Assembly (NCBI GenBank): GCA_022559845.1
Contig: CM040117.1
Span: 15,400,856 to 15,464,855 of the forward strand
Reading direction: 5' to 3'
From: Amorphophallus konjac
Taxonomy: Eukaryota; Streptophyta; Magnoliopsida; Alismatales; Araceae
Length of the DNA: 64,000 nt
The notes below the pieces were generated by a model, which worked only from the letters and a program-made list of their open reading frames with translations, searched no databases and was not told the origin of the DNA. Below, in pieces: positions 46,431 through 58,300 of the stretch (the first letter of the stretch is position 1; each line of letters begins with the position of its first letter). A program made the translations under genes and the position numbers.

Positions 46431-47267
46431 CATCATATTGGGGTGTAAAACCCTAAGGAACTAGTGAGATCTGAAATTGTGTGTTTTGTTCTAACCCTTG
46501 TGAGTGCAGGGTCGTAACAGCAGCTCCAAGGGCTTCTTCCATCTTGATCTGAACGTGAATGTGAAGAGAAGAAGCTTGAATCAAGTCTCCAAACCATCTC
46601 CAAGTGGAAGCTGCGTGGGAAATCAAGGCTGCAACCTCATTCGTGCGCCATTGCTCCATTCTTCATTCAAGATCGATCTTCCTCCTGCAGAAGTGCTCAA
46701 CTACATTCGGAGAAGCAAAAGGGGGAGCTCCAACCACGATAAACCATACTTCACCCTTTACTTTCAGAATCCTTTTTGATTGAACTTGAGTATCTGTTGT
46801 AAAATTTAAATCAGGTTTCTGTGTGTGTGTTGTTCGTGTTTGGAAACACGAACGTGTGTGTGTGTGTGTGTGTGTGGCAACCTAGATCGGGTGCCGTGTG
46901 TGTGTGGTTGCTTTTCTACACAGCTTGTGTGTGTGGCTCACTTCATAGTGAAGCGTTAATCCTCACGTGTGAGGGGTGGACGTAGGGGACACGCAAGTGT
47001 ACCCAAACCACCTAAAAATTCCATGTTTCACTTGTGGTTTGATATTTCGCTTATATTGTCGAGTGGGCTTTACGGTGAGCTGAGTGTACACCATTTCCAT
47101 CATCAACCACCTACTCTTATTCACACGCATTCACGAGTGTGGTCCTGATCGAGTGAGGCCTAGCGTTTGTTTGCTTATTAATCAAGGTTGTCACTTGAGA
47201 AGAAATTTTAATTGGCCAATCAATTCACCCCTCCCCTCTTGATTGCCACCATTCGGGACTCAACAAT

Positions 47268-47279
47268 TGGTATCAGAGC
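47268..47279 (+). other. Primer binding site, unit 1
   Basis: TGGTATCAGAGC stands two bases after the LTR end CAACA, complementary to the 3' end of initiator tRNA-Met. Unit 2 has the same site at 56451-56462. Confidence 0.93.
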
Positions 47280-47330
47280 TTTGGTCTCTGTTTAACTCGA
47301 CCACACGGTCGAAGAGCTAGATCTCTTTAG

Positions 47331-49111
47331 ATGGCAAAAAGGGGATGATGCCCGAAGGGCATTCGATTCAAAGGCCTCCATTCTTTGATGGATCTAACTA
47401 CCCATATTGGAAAAATAGGATGTACGTTTTCCTACGAGCCCAGGACTATGATGTGTGGCGTGTCATAAGTAAGGGTCCGTATGTCTTATCTGAGAAAGAG
47501 GATGAGTGGGATGAAGAAGACATAAAGAAGTGTTCAGCAAATTTTAAAGCTATGAATATAATTCAGTGTGCCATTCATCTAACGAATACTCACGTATTTC
47601 TATGTGTTCCTCTGCGCAGGAGATGTGGAACAAGCTGCGGCTGATCTATGAAGGTACATCGGAAGTAAAAGAAACAAAGGCCAACTTGTTGTCCGAGACT
47701 ACGAGTTATTCATGATGAAAGCCTGAAGAATCTATCTCAGATATGTTTGCAAGACTAACTGAGATCACCAACGGATTAAAGGGCCTTGGAAAAGAGTACT
47801 CCAACAAAGATCTCGTCAGAAAAGTCCTAAGATCCTTGTCACCACAGTGGCATACAAAGGCCACTGTAATCGAGGATTCAAAGATCTTAACACTTTGACT
47901 CTGGACGAGTTGATAGGTTCTTTGATGACCTATGAAATAAACATCAAAAGGGGCGAGGAGGATCACAAGAAAAAGAAGGTAGTCACACCATTGGCCCTGA
48001 AGGTGAACCCACAAGAATCAGAGGGCAGTGACAATGATTCCACCGGCAACACCGAAGATGAGGAGCTGGTTGCCATGATCACAAGAAGAGCAAGAAGATT
48101 CGTCAAAGGGACAAGAAAGTTCGGTGGTCAATTCAGAAAAGGACCAAGGAAGCAAGGTCCTAACAGAGGTGAAAGTAGCAAGAAGGAAGAAGTTATTTAC
48201 TACGAATGCAAAAAACCCGGTCATATGCGGGTGAGTGCCCCGATCTGATGAAAAAGTTCAAGAAAGGAAAATTCAAGAAGCCAAAGGCCATGGTGGCCAC
48301 ATGGAGTGATGAAGACGAGGAAGAGTCCGTGAATGAAGATGAACTGGATGAGCTGGTTCAGAATTTGTGTTTCATGGCAAATGAAGACGACGCCAATGAG
48401 GTAAATTCTGAAACTGAATCTCTTACATGTGAACAATGGCAGATTGCTTATGAATCTCTGTATGAAAAATGCAAAAAATTCAAATCTGAAAATAGAAATC
48501 TGAAAAAGAAAATTGATCATTTTGTGCATGCTGCTAAGTCCTGTGAAAACTGTCATGTTTTAAAATCTGAAACTGAAAAGTTGAAACATGAAAATGAAAT
48601 TCTTGTGTCTAAGATTGAGTTGTTTGAAGATGAGAGTTCATGCATGCGTGAGGACCAAGCCACTTTTACCAAAATGCATGAAGACTTAAAAAGAGATTTA
48701 GAACAAGAAAAGTTGGAAAGAAGTGCATGCATTCAAGCCAAAGAAATGGCTGAAAACAAGATTCATTCATTAAAGCATGAAGTCAATGAGTTGAGGGATG
48801 CTATTGCTATCCTTGAAAAAGGAAAAACATCACAATCAGGAACACATTCAACTCATTTGGCTCCCAGAAGTTCATCTCCATCCTCATCAAAAACACATGT
48901 GCATAATTCATTCTTGAATGTAGGTAGGAGGAGAAACAGGGATAGAGCCATTACATATTTTTATTGTGGAAGGTTGGGTCATGACATGTATGATTGCAGA
49001 ATTCTAAAATTTGATGATGAAAGTTTTGCTAGAATGAGAAATAAATCATACATATCTCATGTCTCTAACCATCGTGGACCCAAGCTTGCTTGGGTACCAA
49101 AATCTGCATAA
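47331..49111 (+). pseudogene. gag: Copia family 2 gag, unit 1 (frameshifted)
   Basis: The ATG at 47331 is followed within a few codons by a one-base loss relative to unit 2. The body reads RPPFFDGSNYPYWKNRM and DYDVWRVISKGPYVLSEKEDE. Further one-base losses lie near 47577 and between 47700 and 47850, and another frame change near 48220. The knuckle reads YYECKKPGHMR, where a first cysteine would be expected, in both units. A long coiled coil (about 48440-48830, with KKFKSENRNLKKKIDHF) follows, then a second knuckle-like CFYCGR/FYCGRLGHDMYDC region and the end GPKLAWVPKSA with TAA. It cannot make a full Gag. Confidence 0.88.
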
Positions 49112-52100
49112 GTACTCTTGTTGTGTTTGCAGGTCTGCTTGAGAGCACAAAGAATAAATGGTACTTGGACAGCGGATGCTCTCGGCACATGACGGGAAAC
49201 AAAGAGATGTTCACAGACCTGCATGAAAAGGATGGTGGGACAGTAGCATTCGGTGGAAAAGACAAAGGAAAATTGTCGAGAAGGTAAGATAGGTAAGAAT
49301 CAAACTCAAACTATTGAAAATGTTCTACTTGTAAAGGGTTGCATCACAATCTCTTAAGCATAAGTCAATTGTGTGATAAGGGATGCAACGTGATTTTTGA
49401 TTCTACCCACTGCACCGTTGTAAATAGAAACACTCATGAAATAAAGTTCATAGGTTTCAGGCATAACAATGTATACATGATAGATTTGGATGATGCTTCT
49501 CATGATAATTTGTGTTTGGTTGCAAGGAATAATGATGATGCTTGGCTTTGGCATCGCCGTCTTGGGCATGCCAGTTTTAATGTTTTGCTAAAATTGTCTA
49601 GAAGTGATTTAGTGGTTGGTTTGCCTAAGTTGAAGGCCGTTGATGAAGGAGTTTGTGGAGCGTGCAGCATGGGTAAGCAAACAAGAACATCATTCAAGTG
49701 TAAGAATGATGTAACCACATCGAGGCCCCTTGAATTAATCCACATTGATCTTTTTGGACCAAGCAGAACACATAGCTTGGGTGGTAAACTCTATGGTTTT
49801 GTAATTGTGGATGATTTCTCAAGATTCTGTTGGGTATATTTCCTTTCCATAAAAGTGATGCCCTAATGGAATTTGAAGGATTTTGCAGGCAAGTTCAGAA
49901 TGAAAAGGGGTGCTGCATCAAGACCGTGCGGAGCGATCATGGTAAGGAATTTGATAATCATGAGTTCAGCAATTTTTACAGGGCTCAAGGTTATATGCAC
50001 GACTTCTCCGCACCAAGAACCCCTGAACAGAATGGAGTTGTTGAAAGAAAGAACATGACATTGATTGAAATGGCCAGAACCATGCTGAATGAGAACAACT
50101 TACCGAGGTACTTCTGGGCTGAAGCAGTAAACACTGCTTGCTACATAATCAACCGTGCCATGGTAAGACCATTGTTGAAGAAAACACCCTACGAGCTGTA
50201 TCGAGGTAAGAAGCCAAATATTTCTTACTTCAGACCTTTTGGCTCCATTTGCTACATTCATAACAATGGTAAGGTGGACTTGACAAAATTTGATCCCAAA
50301 AGTGACAAAGGAATATTTCTTGGGTACTCACTTAGCTCAAGAGCCTATCGAGTTTATAACTTGAGAACTCTTGTAGTTGAGGAAAGCCCTCATGTCATTA
50401 TTGATGAATCATCTTCCCAAAGAACTAATGAAAAATCTGTTTTGCAGGATGAAGAGTTGGATGATGGTGATACCGGGAAGATGGGAGGAAAAACTGAGAA
50501 ACAAGAAGTAGAAGAACCCCAAGAAGATGACGCAAATCAGGAAGGTCAAGTTGAACAGCAGTTACCAAGGCAATGGACATTTGCAAAGGACCATCCGCCG
50601 GAGAATGTGATGGGCAATGTAGATGAAGGAATAAGAACACGAGCCTCTTTCAGGGAAGTTGAAAATCAGGATTACATAGCCTTACTTTCCCAGTTTGAAC
50701 CTCACTCCATAGAAGAGGCCTTGAAAGATGAGTCTTGGATCATGGCTATGCAAGAAGAACTACACCAGTTCCAAAGGAACAAAGTGTGGTTCCTCGTGCC
50801 ATGTCCTAGAAACCACTCAGTGATCGAACAAAGTGGGTTTTTCGTAAAAAATAAACGATCAAGGAGTGGTAACTAGGAACAAGGCCAGGCTAGTAGCTAA
50901 AGGCTATAGCCAAGAGCTTGGAATTGATTTTGATGAGTCTTTTGCTCCTGTAGCAAGACTCGAGGTAGTGAGAGTTTTATTAGCATTTGCATGTTGCAAC
51001 AATATTAAATTGTTTCAAATGGATGTTAAGAGTGCATTTTTGAATGGCTATATCCAGGAGGACGTGTATGTGGAGCAACCACCGGGGTTTGAAGACACTG
51101 AGCATCCAGACCACGTGTACAAGCTAGACAAAGCACTCTACGGTCTGAAACAAGCACCCCGGGCGTGGTATGAACGGTTAAGTGATTTCCTTATTCAAAA
51201 TGGATTCAAACGAGGTAATGTTGATCAAACTCTTTTTACAAAACTGAATGGTAAGAAAATCCTAATTGTTCAAGTGTATGTAGATGATATTATTTTTGGA
51301 TCCACTAAAGATGCCTTAAGCAAAGACTTTGCTAAATTGATGCAAAGTGAATTTGAAATGAGTCTCATGGGAGAGCTAACATTCTTCTTGGGATTGCAGG
51401 TCACACAGACTAGTTGACGGTATGTTCATACACCAGAAGAAGTACGTCATGGAGGTGCTGAAAAAGTTTAACTTGACATCAACAAAACCACAACCAACTC
51501 CTATGTCCACTTCAATAAAAATTGATCAAGATGAATCAGGTAAATCTGTGGACCAAAAACTCTTCAGAAGCATGATAGGTTCATTACTGTATTTAACTGC
51601 CAGTAGACCCGACATCCAATTTGCCGTGTGTTTGTGTGCACGATTTCAATCCAATCCAAAAGAATCACACATGTCGGCGTTAAACGAATTTTCAGATATA
51701 TTGCTGGTTCAGTTAATTTGGGATTATGGTTTCCGCGTAATTCGAGCTTTAACTTAATTGCTTATTCTGACGCCGATTATGCGGGTTGTAAGGTGGATCG
51801 AAAAAGTACCAGCGGGTATTGCCAATTTCTTGGGGGATGCGTGGTCTCATGGGCCTCCAAGAAATAAAATTCAGTGGCACTATCAACCGCCGAAGCCGAG
51901 TATGTGGCTGTCGGGAGTTGTGTTGCCCAGGTGCTATGGATCCAACAACAAATGATTGACTATGGCATTTCCTTCAAAAACACCTCCATCTTATGTGATA
52001 ACACTTCAGCCATAAACCTGTCAAAGAACCCTGTCCATCACTCTCGCACGAAGCATATTGAAATTAGACATCATTTTCTTAGGGATCATGTGAGCAAGGG

Positions 52101-52200
52101 TGATGTAGAAATCAGGTTCATTGAAACAGACCAACAAATTGCCGACATTTTCACCAAACCTCTAAGTGAAGATAAATTCACAACATTAGGAGAGAATTAG
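49112..52200 (+). pseudogene. pol: Copia family 2 pol, unit 1 (frameshifted)
   Basis: Order of domains: protease [14 protein letters not shown], pre-integrase [10 protein letters not shown] with CGACSMGKQ, integrase HIDLFGPSRT, RSDHGKEFDN and [10 protein letters not shown], reverse transcriptase [27 protein letters not shown] and YVDDIIFGST, and RNase H SDADYAGCKVDRKSTSGY to ADIFTKPLSED. Compared with unit 2, one-base changes break the frame near 49275, 49845, 50830-50850, 51410 and 51685, and a CAA codon is TAA at about 51868. Catalytic residues are all still present in the fragments. Confidence 0.9.
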
Positions 52201-52682
52201 GGGTTTGTAGGATAGACGAGTCTGAATCATGATCATTTGCACAACTGTGTGTATATGTCATTGCATTGCATGCATTTGCATTAGTAAGGTGTATAATTGA
52301 ATTTTCCCTTGTCATGCATGTGCATTATGTTGCCTGAAAAACAAAAAGAAAAATCTTGTGTGAAAAACCATGTTGTGTGTATTGCATTCCTTCTATCTAT
52401 AGTATACACCCATGTCACTGTTATTTCTATGGCCGATATTCCCTTGAATTCATTTAAATGCCAAAAAGCGAGCAAAACCCCTCGAAATCTGAAATCCGGA
52501 AGCATTGGATAATGAACGTCTATTATGAACTTTGATTTCATTGAAACATGTTCCCCAATTGATTTATCCTTAAACAAATCAAATTTCTTGATTCCAACAT
52601 GAATTTATCATTGGGGATTAGAGCCAAACCTTTTTGGTCTTCCATTACACTTCAAACACATTTTTTGATGAAATATAAGGAA
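52201..52682 (+). other. Spacer between pol and the internal promoter segment, unit 1
   Basis: No coding region is supported. It is nearly identical to 61423-61876 of unit 2. Confidence 0.5.
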
Positions 52683-52849
52683 GGGTCGACCCCAAGGGTC
52701 GACCCTCGGGGATCCGTTTTCTGTCTGGGGCCGGGGTTACAGGGGTCGACCCATTGGGTCGACCCGTTACGGTCGGGCGGCTTTAGCCGCGTCCGAACCG
52801 CCCTAAAACAGGGTGGAAACCCTAAGTTTCCCCCTCCACTCTCATATAA
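52683..52849 (+). promoter_or_regulatory. Internal promoter-like segment, unit 1
   Basis: Four GGGTCGACCC palindromes (52683, 52696, 52743, 52756), the same motif as in the LTR U3, are followed 78 bp later by CATATAA (52843-52849) and then by a CT-rich, ATG-poor leader. The arrangement mirrors the LTR promoter. Activity is inferred, not shown. Confidence 0.5.
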
Positions 52850-53015
52850 CCCCTCAAGCCCCCTTCTAACCCTAGCCACCATCTCTTGCAAGCCCTCAAA
52901 TCTCTTCTTGGCACCAAACTTCTCAAGACCTAGCCGCGGTTCTCCCGGTGGCGTCCCGCGCACACCTCCTTCCAAACGGTTCAACGCGTCTTCCTTGAGC
53001 TTCAAACCCTCTGAG

Positions 53016-53126
53016 GTATGTTCTTGATGTGTGGAGGATCACTTATCCAAGGTTATAGCTTTCCAATCTTGTCAAACCATTTCGTTCTACAACCCCGTCA
53101 TGCGGATCCTTCGATTTGTGTTTTAG
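53016..53126 (+). other. Putative 5' UTR intron ahead of the extra ORF, unit 1
   Basis: CTCTGAG|GTATGT at 53016 and GTGTTTTAG at 53126 define a 111-bp GT-AG intron that ends exactly at the ATG of the extra ORF. The same intron of the same length lies at 62198-62308 in unit 2. Confidence 0.5.
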
Positions 53127-54267
53127 ATGGCCCCAAAGAGGCGTTCTTCTCGCTGTGGAGAGGGATCGAGCTCGGCAAGGGGGCGTCGATCCAAAGAGGC
53201 CGCGCATACACTCTCTAGCACGGTGTTGGATAGGACCGTACTCCGTCCACGTGCGGTCGACTTCGGTAATCTTAGCCGTCATCTCCCAAGCCTTGTTGAT
53301 ATCATTTGCAGTCAACCAAATATAGACGTGTTTATGTCAGTACATCATCGCATCTATCCGAACCTGGTACATCAATTTTACAGCAATTTGTCCGTTTCAG
53401 GTGATGTTCCGGTTACTACAGTAAATGGGCAGCTGATTATGCTATCATCGCAAATGTTAGGCGAAGCATTTGATTTACCAAATGAAGGCTATGCTTTTGG
53501 GGATGTTGAAGTTTCGGAAGCAACGGTGTATCGTTACATGACATCTGAGGATATGGGTGATGGATCGGTTGCTGGACTAAATGCAAATCATTTTCCTCCC
53601 ATGCAACGAATATTACATAGAATGATCACCACTATTTTGCTGCCGAGAGGGGGAGGCCATGACAAGGTCACTGAAAAACACATGTTTTTATTCTGCGGCT
53701 TTATGGGTGGCATTCCTATCAAGTTTCCAGCACCTATCTTAGATCATATCTGTTCAAGTATGAGCACAAACATCGGACATTACCATCTGTTGCAGCCTTA
53801 CTGCTATTTTTCAGTATATGGGGCTTAATCTTGCAAGAGAGGCATCCCAAATAATCCGAGCTTCTGATATCTACACCATACATTCCATATGTCATCACAT
53901 GGGTTATGAAATTCGAGATGGGGTGTTGGTGCGTCAATTGAAACGGGGTGCACAAGCTGCTAGCTCGGCCGAAGATGAGGATGATGATGAAGAACGGGAC
54001 GGTGATCAACAACCAGATGTTCCTGCAGAAGAGATGTCCTCTGAGGTGGTACAACTAATCATGATCGGTTGGATACAATTGATGGTCGTTTAGACAAGTA
54101 TGGGGATACAATGGAGGCTATGCAACAAGATTGTCTGATCTGAAGCTATCTCATCAAGAATGCACTCAGTCTTTTACAGACGCGTTGGCCAATCAAGCAG
54201 CCATGTTTGGTGACATCTTGGATTATATTAGGCGTCCGCCAAATCCACACCTCTGAGTGATGATTAG
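53127..54267 (+). pseudogene. Copia family 2 extra 3' ORF, unit 1 (frameshifted)
   Basis: The ATG follows an AG acceptor. The N-terminus is basic and serine-rich (MAPKRRSSRCGEG), followed by a globular region with IYPNLVHQFYSNLSVSGDVPV and LGEAFDLPNEGYAFGD. This resembles the plant-transposon protein domain found in extra ORFs of retroelements. The C-terminal third is acidic (SSAEDEDDDEERDGD) and partly coiled coil. A lost base near 53762 and another near 54064 break the frame. Its position downstream of RNase H is that of the Sirevirus envelope-like ORF, but I see no signal peptide or membrane segment, so an envelope role is not supported. Confidence 0.75.
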
Positions 54268-54734
54268 AGGGTTATGCTCGTGAATGGCACACTTCTTATG
54301 CCTTTTCACCCCCTCCTTTTTGATGATGCCAAAGGGGGAGAAACTTTGGCCTATATATGTGCCCGGCTAGTCGGCTACTTATATGTATTTGTGTGATGTG
54401 TGCTTTCATGCATGTATGCTTTCGTCATATTACATCTCAGTTAGTTGTGTTGCATTTTCATTAGCATTTCCATTGCATCTTGTAATTTGCTTTTGAACTC
54501 AGACCCTGCTTCCCTTTAAATTAGGTTGTCGGCAGAAATGTTTGGAATATGCCTTTTGTGGTCAATCTCACATGTTTGGATCGTATGGTTCATGCTATGA
54601 TGTTTCTTGAATGATTCATGTGAAGTATGAAAGTTTTATTCTTGATATGGAGGTTGAAGGTTGAATTCCATATGAATGCTAAATCTTTTTTGAAGTCATA
54701 TGTAGTATTTTGTCATCATCAAAAAGGGGGAGAT
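54268..54734 (+). other. 3' tail of unit 1 with two polypurine tracts
   Basis: AAAGGGGGAGAAA at 54331-54343 and AAAAAGGGGGAGAT at 54721-54734, the latter touching LTR 2. Both are preceded by TTTTTGATGATG- or GTCATCATC-type sequence. Only the second is placed to prime synthesis of the LTR. Confidence 0.8.
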
Positions 54735-56448
54735 TGTTGAACCCCCTCCTTGAGTGAATGTCTAAATATGATAGCTTTTGATGATGACCAAACACTATAT
54801 GTATATATATATTATCTTTGAAGTGTTCTAGCATAAAGAGTCTTGAAAAGCTCAACATCCTATTGAGGTCTTGGAGCTAAGAAGGTTAAAGAACAACCTA
54901 AACGGGTAAGCTTTTGAACTCAAATTGCAAGGCTACATCTAATTCACAAGTTATGTCTTTACAGGGCAAGGAACGTGCCTAAGTGCTTAAGGAACTCAAG
55001 GACGGTCGGTGAGATCAACTTCAACTTATTGGCCCTTGATCTTGTGGTTTGAAGTTCATTATTTTTGATCTCAAGGGTTATATTGGTTTGGGTCTTATCT
55101 AAGCTTAAATGAATTGGGTTTTCTTATTCATGTCTTAGCAACATTCCCTTTGATGGTTAAAACCCAACTTGGAACCCCTTGGCTTGATACTTGGACTTAG
55201 TGTGTTTCTTTTCTATTTGTTTGAAGTTCAGGGACAAGGGTCGACCCTTGATGGCATGTTTTTTAAACCCGACGGGTTCTTTCACCACACCTGCAAGGCT
55301 CGACCCTTGGGGTCGACCCATTCACGCGAGGGTCGACCCCGATTGTATTATTTAAACCCGCATGGGTAACCCTCGAGGGTCGACCCCAAGGGTCGACCCA
55401 TTGCTCCAGAACCTTTTAAACCTTGTAAAACACTCACGAGGGTCGACCCCAAGGGTCGACCCTTTCAAGTTCGAAGCTGAGCCATCTTTTTGGACTTGCG
55501 TTCACATGCACCAAAAGTCTTTCCAATCAAGTCCAACTTCCCTCAAACGTTCCAGGAATTGTGGATCTGGTCTCTAGGGTGTCTTTGAACGACCTAAGCT
55601 CTTATATATACATCATATTTGGGTGTAAAACCCTAGGGAACAAGTGAGATCTAAAATTGTGTGTTTTGTTCTAACCGTTGTGAGTGCAGGGTCGCAGCAG
55701 CAGCTCCAAGGGCTTCTTCCACCTTGATCTGAACGTGATTGTGAAGATAAGAAGCTGGAATCAAGCCTCCAAACCATCCCCAATAGGAAGCTGCGTGGGA
55801 AATCAAGGCTGTAACACCATTCGTGCGCCATTGCTCCAGTCTTCCTTCAAGATCAATCTTCCTCCTGCAGAAGCACGAAACTACATTCGGAGAAGCAAAA
55901 GGGGGAGCTCCAACCATGATAAACCATTCTTCACCCTTTACTTTCAAAATCCTTTTTGATTGAACTTGAGTATCTGTTGTAAAACTTAGATCAGATTTCT
56001 GTGTGTGTGTTGTTCGTGTTTGGAAACACGAACGTGTGTGTGTGTGTGTGTGTGTTTGGCAACCTAGATCGGGTGCCGTGTGTGTGTGGTTGCTATTCTA
56101 CACAGCTTGTGTGTGTGGCTCACTTCATAATGAAGCGTTAATCCTCACGTGTGAGGGGTGGACGTAGGGGATACGGCAGTGTACCCGAACTACCTAAAAA
56201 TTCCATGTTTCACTTGTGGTTTGATATTTTCGCTCATATTGTCAAGTGGGCTTTACGATGAGCTGAGTGTACACCATTTCCATCATCAACCACCTACCCT
56301 TATTCACACGCATTCACGAGTGTGTTCCTGATCGAGTGAGGCCTAGTGTTTGTATGTTTATTAATCAAGGTTGTCACTTGAGAAGAATTTTTAATTGGCC
56401 AATCAATTCACCCCTCTCCTCTTGATTGCCACCATTCGGGACTCAACA
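54735..56448 (+). repeat. LTR 2 of copia family 2, shared by both units
   Basis: 1714 bp, the same length as LTR 1 and differing at a few percent of sites. Seven perfect palindromes lie at 55238-55462, with TATA at about 55601-55609 and a GT run near 56034-56055. It serves as 3' LTR of unit 1 and 5' LTR of unit 2. Confidence 0.93.
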
Positions 56449-56513
56449 ATTGGTATCAGAGCTTTGGTCTCTGTTTAACTCGACCACACGGTCGAAGAGC
56501 CAGATCTCTTTAG

Positions 56514-58300
56514 ATGGCAAACAAGGGGATGATGCCCGAAGGGCATTCGATTCAAAGGCCTCCTTTCATTGATGGTTCTAACTACCCATATTGGAAAAAC
56601 AGGATGTATGTTTTCCTGCGAGCCCAGGATTATGATGTGTGGCGTGTCATAAGTAAGGGTCCGTATGTCTTATCTGAGAAAGAGGATGAGTGGGATGAAG
56701 AAGACATAAAGAAGTGTTAAGCAAATTTTAAAGCTATGAATATAATTCAGTGTGCCATTCATCCTAACGAATACTCACGTATTTCTATGTGTTCCTCTGC
56801 GCAGGAGATGTGGGACAAGCTGCGGCTGATCTATGAAGGTACATCGGAAGTAAAAGATACAAAGGCCAACTTGTTAGTCCGAGACTACGAGTTATTCATG
56901 ATAAAGCCTGAAGAATCTATCTCAGATATGTTTGCAAGACTAATTGAGATCACCAACGGATTAAAGGGCCTTGGAAGAGTACTCCAACAAAGATCTCGTC
57001 AGAAAAGTCTTAAGATCTTTGTCACAACAGTGGCATACAAAGTCCACTGTAATCGAGGATTCAAAGGATCTTAACACTTTGACTCTGGACGAGTTGATAG
57101 GTTCTTTGATGACCTAAGAAATAAACATCAAAAGGGGCGAGGAGGATCACAAGAAAAAGAAGGTAGTCACACCATTGGCCCTGAAGGTGAACCCACAAGA
57201 ATCAGAGGGCAGTGACAAAGATTCCATCGGCAACACCGAAGATGAGGAGCTAGTTGTCATGATCACAAGAAGAGCAAGAAGATTCGTCAAAGGGATAAGA
57301 AAGTTCGGTGGCCAATTCAGAAAAGGACCAAGGAAGCAAGGTCCTAACAGAGGTGAAAGTAGCAAGAAAGAAGAAGTTATTTACTACGAATGCAAAAAAC
57401 CTGGTCATATGCGGCCACATGGAGTTCCCTGATTTGGTGAAAAAGTTCAAGAAAGGAAAATTCAAGAAGCCAAAGGCCATGGTGGCCACATAGAGTGATG
57501 AAGACAAGGTAGAGTCCGTGAATGAAGATGAACTGGATGAGCTGGTTCAGAATTTGTGTTTCATGGCAAATGAAGATGATGCCAATGAGGTAAATTCTGA
57601 AACTGAATCTCTTACATGTAAACAATGGCAGATTGCTTATGAGTCTTTGTATGAAAAATGTAAAAAATTCAAATCTGAAAATAGAAATCTAAAAAAGAAA
57701 ATTGATCATTTTGTGCATGCTGCAAAATCGTGTGAGAACTGTCATGCTTTAAAATCTGAAACTGAAAAGTTGAAACATGAAAATGAAATTCTTGTGTCTA
57801 AAATTGAGTTATTTGAAGATGAGAGTTCATGCATGCGTGAGGACCAAGCCACTTTTACCAAAATGCATGAAGACTTAAAAAGAGATTTAGAACAAGAAAA
57901 GTTGGAAAGAAGTGCATGCATTCAAGCCAAAGAAATGGCTGAAAACAAGATTCATTCATTAAAGCATGAAGTCAATGAGTTGAGGGATGCTATTGCTATT
58001 CTTGAAAAAGGAAAAACATCACAATCTGAAACACATTTAACTCATTTGGCTCCTAGAAGTTCATCTCCATCCTCGTCAAAAACACATGTTCATAATTCAT
58101 TCTTGAATGTAGGTAGGAGGAGAAACAGGGATAGAGTCATTACATGTTTTTATTGTGGAAGGTGGGGTCATGACATGTATGATTGCAGAATTCTAAAATT
58201 TGATGATGAAAGTTTTGCTAGAATGAGAAATAAATCATACATATCTCATGTCTCTAACCATCATGGACCCAAGCTTGCTTGGGTACCAAAATCTGCATAA
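56514..58300 (+). pseudogene. gag: Copia family 2 gag, unit 2 (stops and frameshifts)
   Basis: The start MANKGMMPEGHS is intact. A TAA at about 56718, a frame change near 56970 and stops near 57117 and 57492 break it; two of these are single-base changes when compared with unit 1. The remainder, 57518-58300, is an open coiled-coil region with CFYCGRWGHDMYDC and the end GPKLAWVPKSA before TAA. The YYECKKPGHMR form of the first knuckle is shared with unit 1, so it was already in the common ancestor. Confidence 0.88.

Larger units (their letters stand above)
45552..47265 (+). repeat. LTR 1 of copia family 2
   Basis: 1714 bp, TGTTGA...TCAACA. It carries eight GGGTCGACCC palindromes (46056-46282), a TATA box TTATATATA at 46422-46430, a 10-bp-stem hairpin at 46832-46853 (GTTCGTGTTT GG AAACACGAAC) and a GT run at 46854-46875. 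Confidence 0.93.

Noticed and set aside
49100..49130. Short intron at the gag-pol junction of family 2 (AAGTACTC ... TTTGCAG)
   Set aside because: It would be under 35 bases, shorter than plant introns, and the frame continues through the stop without it in unit 2.
53127..54267. Envelope protein for the extra ORF
   Set aside because: Only its position suggests this; no signal peptide, membrane segment or cleavage site was seen.
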